Origin: Chloroflexota bacterium | GTDB taxonomy: Bacteria > Chloroflexota > FW602-bin22 > JACPRP01 | Length of the DNA: 53,451 nt | Reading direction: 5' to 3' | NCBI GenBank assembly: GCA_016210495.1 | Contig: JACQUC010000240.1 | Coordinates: 1 to 53,451 of the forward strand | Shown here: piece after piece, positions 51,751 to 53,451 of the stretch | How the letters are laid out: each line of letters starts with the position of its first letter | Numbering within the stretch: the first letter of the stretch is position 1 | Made by a program: the position numbers and the translations under genes | The notes under the pieces: model-generated | What the model was told of the DNA's origin: nothing | Databases searched by the model: none | Seen by the model: the letters and a program-made list of their open reading frames with translations, nothing else

Positions 51751-51974
51751 CCGAGATAATCGGCATCGCCCTGATCGTCGTCCTGATCGTGGTAGCTTCG
51801 GTGGTGTACCTGTTCGTCTACTACTTCCGCTACCGCTGGCAACTCAGGGACGTGGAGCAGGAGAACCGACGTCTCCTCGACCAGGTGATGATGCTGGAGC
51901 GGGAGAACGACCTGCTGCGACGGACGCATCCCCGCAGAGACGCGCCGCTACGCATTGGTTCCTGGGAAGGCTGA
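51747..51974 (+). CDS. Small membrane protein with coiled coil
   Basis: A 75-aa protein with an N-terminal membrane helix (IIGIALIVVLIVVASVVYLFVYYF) and a short heptad-rich cytoplasmic part (VEQENRRLLDQVMMLERENDLL). It starts at a GTG overlapping the SPFH stop (GTGA), with GGGAGG 9 nt upstream. The overlap and shared topology suggest that it partners the SPFH protein. No family recognised. Confidence 0.75.
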   Translation: MTEIIGIALIVVLIVVASVVYLFVYYFRYRWQLRDVEQENRRLLDQVMMLERENDLLRRTHPRRDAPLRIGSWEG

Positions 51975-51985
51975 CGGGCGCACGA

Positions 51986-52058
51986 CCCTCACCCTAACCC
52001 TCTCCCAGCCCCGATACATTCCTAACCACGAGATGTATCGAGGCCAGAGGGAGAGGGG
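51986..52058. repeat. CCCTCACCCTAACCCTCTCCC-type repeat with nested hairpin
   Basis: CCCTCTCCC (51998-52006) pairs with GGGAGAGGG (52049-52057), and inside CGATACAT (52012-52019) pairs with ATGTATCG (52033-52040). The outer tract is a widespread intergenic repeat type, as I recall. It lies between converging genes and may terminate transcription. Confidence 0.7.
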
Positions 52059-52124
52059 ACAGGACGGTCGCCTGATGCTGCGTCTCTTTGGCCCATCGAC
52101 CGCTTTCTTTGCCCGGCGTGCAAT

Positions 52125-52150
52125 GGGGCGAACGGCCGTTCGCCCCTACA
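52125..52150 (-). repeat. TAGGGGC palindromic element, copy G
   Basis: Positions 52125-52146 are a perfect 22-bp palindrome (core GAACGGCCGTTC), followed by TACA. On the minus strand it reads TGTAGGGGCGAACGG. Confidence 0.85.
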
Positions 52151-52196
52151 TTAGGAGGCCAGGGGGCCTTATCCGCTCAGATGCAAGGCGATACAG

Positions 52197-53451
52197 CTAC
52201 GTCTTGGCTTGCTGCTCGGCTTTCTTGCGCTGCTGGATGGCGCGCCAGACTTTTTCGGGGGTCAGCGGTAGCTCGTAGATGCGCACGCCGATGGCGTCGT
52301 AGATGGCGTTGGCATAGGAGCCCATCGTGGGAAGGGTCGCCCCTTCGCCAACTTCTTTTGCGCCCCACGGGCCAGAGGGCTCGTGGTCTTCGACAAGCTC
52401 CGAGACCACAGGCGGGACGTCGAGCGCTGTCGGAATGCGGTACTCGCCCAGGTTCGCGTTGAGGGGCTTGCCGTTGGCGTCGAAGAGGGCTTCCTCGTAC
52501 ATGGCCTCGCCCATACCCATGAACAGGGCGCCTTCGACCTGGGCGTGCAGCAGGTTGGGGTTGATGACCGTGCCGACGTCGTGCACGTCCCAAACGCCGG
52601 TTACCATCACCTGGCCGGTTTCCTCGTCAACCTGCACCTGGCTGACCTGGGCGGCGAAGCTGTAGGCGGGCGATGTGCCGACGGCCGCCCCCTTGAAAGT
52701 GCCGCCCAGCTTCGGCGGGGTATACTTGCCCGAGCCCACTAGCGGGCCATAGCGAATAAAGTACTCGTTGGCCACGGTCTCGAACGGCATGCTCTTGTCC
52801 GGGCTACCCTTGACGGTGATCACCCGCCGGTCGATGTCCACGTCCTCCACGTTGGCTTCGAGCATCTCGGCGGCCAGCTTGAGAACCTTGGCCCTAACCT
52901 CTTCGCCGGCCTGCTTCACGGCGTGACCGCTCATCATCGTCTGGCGGCTGGCATAGGCGCCGAAGTCGTGCGGGGTTATCTCGGTGTCCGCCGTAACCAT
53001 CTTGATATCTTCGTAGTTGACGCCGATGGCCTCGGCCGCCATCTGCGCTAGAATCGTATCCGACCCCTGCCCGATGTCCACGGCACCCGTGTAGAGTGTG
53101 ACGATGTCGCCTTGCTCGCTGACCTTGATCACCGCCGCCGAGTGCGGCAGCCGCGTGCGGTAGATCGCGTAGCCGTTGCCGGAGATGAAGCCGCCACAGC
53201 CGATGCCAATGCCCTGGCCCGGCGACCTCTGGGCCTTCTTCGCCTGCCAGTCGGAGATATCCCTGGCCTTGTCCAGACAGGCGGTGAACTCGCAGGAATT
53301 GATCTTGAAGTCGTTGAGCGTGACCGTGTTGGCCTTGCGCGCGTTCAACCGGCGGATCTCGATGGGGTCTATGCCCAGGTCCTCGGCGATCATGTCCAAC
53401 TGGCTCTCGAAGGCGAAGCGCGGTTGAGGAGCACCGTGGCCCCGCTGCGCG
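52197..53451 (-). CDS. Xanthine dehydrogenase/aldehyde oxidase-family molybdenum subunit (5' end outside window)
   Basis: The C-terminal 418 residues of a large molybdenum-cofactor subunit; full length is usually 700-780 aa. The frame is open to the right edge. It contains RGHGAPQPRFAFESQLDMIAEDLGIDPIEIR, then GAVDIGQGSDTILAQMAAEAIGV and the final GPWGAKEVGEGATLPT, which carries the catalytic-region glutamate. The end is IYELPLTPEKVWRAI. The dinucleotide-binding GGGFGGK motif would lie outside. Such enzymes hydroxylate aromatic N-heterocycles or aldehydes, so it may belong with the cyclic amide catabolism seen earlier, 20 kb away. Substrate unknown. Confidence 0.9.
   Translation of the reverse strand, partial: AQRGHGAPQPRFAFESQLDMIAEDLGIDPIEIRRLNARKANTVTLNDFKINSCEFTACLDKARDISDWQAKKAQRSPGQGIGIGCGGFISGNGYAIYRTRLPHSAAVIKVSEQGDIVTLYTGAVDIGQGSDTILAQMAAEAIGVNYEDIKMVTADTEITPHDFGAYASRQTMMSGHAVKQAGEEVRAKVLKLAAEMLEANVEDVDIDRRVITVKGSPDKSMPFETVANEYFIRYGPLVGSGKYTPPKLGGTFKGAAVGTSPAYSFAAQVSQVQVDEETGQVMVTGVWDVHDVGTVINPNLLHAQVEGALFMGMGEAMYEEALFDANGKPLNANLGEYRIPTALDVPPVVSELVEDHEPSGPWGAKEVGEGATLPTMGSYANAIYDAIGVRIYELPLTPEKVWRAIQQRKKAEQQAKT

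Noticed and set aside
1..53451. CRISPR arrays, rRNA and tRNA genes
   Set aside because: I looked in all gaps for regular repeat-spacer units and for tRNA-like cloverleaf ends and found none. The 14-bp repeats at 6188-6600 are too few and too short for CRISPR.
1..53451. Insertion sequences or prophage
   Set aside because: No transposase, integrase or phage structural gene was seen. The mobile-looking features are limited to small palindromes and the restriction and toxin-antitoxin genes.

Overview
The window looks like a chromosomal piece of a GC-rich, probably anaerobic bacterium. The best guess is Chloroflexota (Anaerolineae or Dehalococcoidia type). This is inferred from a recA-recX-rny block followed by spoVS, strong Shine-Dalgarno sites, sigma70-type promoters, tungsten-type aldehyde:ferredoxin oxidoreductase and several families of intergenic palindromes. 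No rRNA, tRNA or CRISPR was seen, so the assignment rests on gene content alone.

Layout. (1) 1-5.5 kb, minus strand: a type I restriction-modification operon hsdR-hsdM-hsdS (hsdS runs off the left edge), with a promoter at 5459-5487 and a small amber-interrupted reading frame before hsdR. (2) 5.5-6.7 kb: no credible gene, but a mosaic of several short repeat families. (3) 6.7-16.5 kb, plus strand: a catabolic operon behind a clean promoter. It encodes a two-subunit thiamine-diphosphate decarboxylase-like enzyme, a dihydropyrimidinase/hydantoinase-family amidohydrolase, an isochorismatase-family amidase, a HyuA/HyuB pair and a UbiD-family decarboxylase. Two homologous 31-codon micro-genes sit inside it. 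(4) 17.2-19.2 kb: alpha/beta hydrolase plus a DUF401 membrane protein. (5) 19.2-25.1 kb, minus strand: a BMP/nucleoside-type ABC importer (lipoprotein, ATPase, two permeases) ending in an iron-type alcohol dehydrogenase. (6) 25.4-32.2 kb, plus strand, divergent from the importer: a second HyuA/HyuB pair, an aldehyde:ferredoxin oxidoreductase and a MoaD-like protein. (7) 32.2-33 kb: a ribbon-helix-helix/PIN toxin-antitoxin pair. (8) 33-35.9 kb: two family 2 glycosyltransferases and a FlgD-Ig-like envelope protein. (9) 35.9-48 kb: housekeeping genes lon, recA, recX, rny, spoVS, PHP phosphoesterase, argS, trpS, a second PHP protein, an HD hydrolase and a cold-shock-domain protein. (10) 48-53.4 kb: ABC exporter, SPFH/band-7 protein with a small coiled-coil membrane partner, and the C-terminal part of a xanthine-dehydrogenase-family molybdenum subunit.

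Regions 3-6 are the most interesting. Import, cyclic amide opening (or ATP-dependent carboxylation), deamidation, decarboxylation and aldehyde/alcohol redox steps are grouped in one 25-kb block. Both HyuB proteins carry a C-terminal cysteine-rich extension resembling the acetone carboxylase gamma subunit, so these pairs may be carboxylases rather than hydantoinases. The substrate cannot be named from sequence alone.

Intergenic spaces repeatedly hold a palindrome family with a conserved TAGGGGC/GCCCCTA edge and a different core in each copy. Reading frames on the opposite strand of real genes are long here because of GC-rich codon usage and were not annotated.
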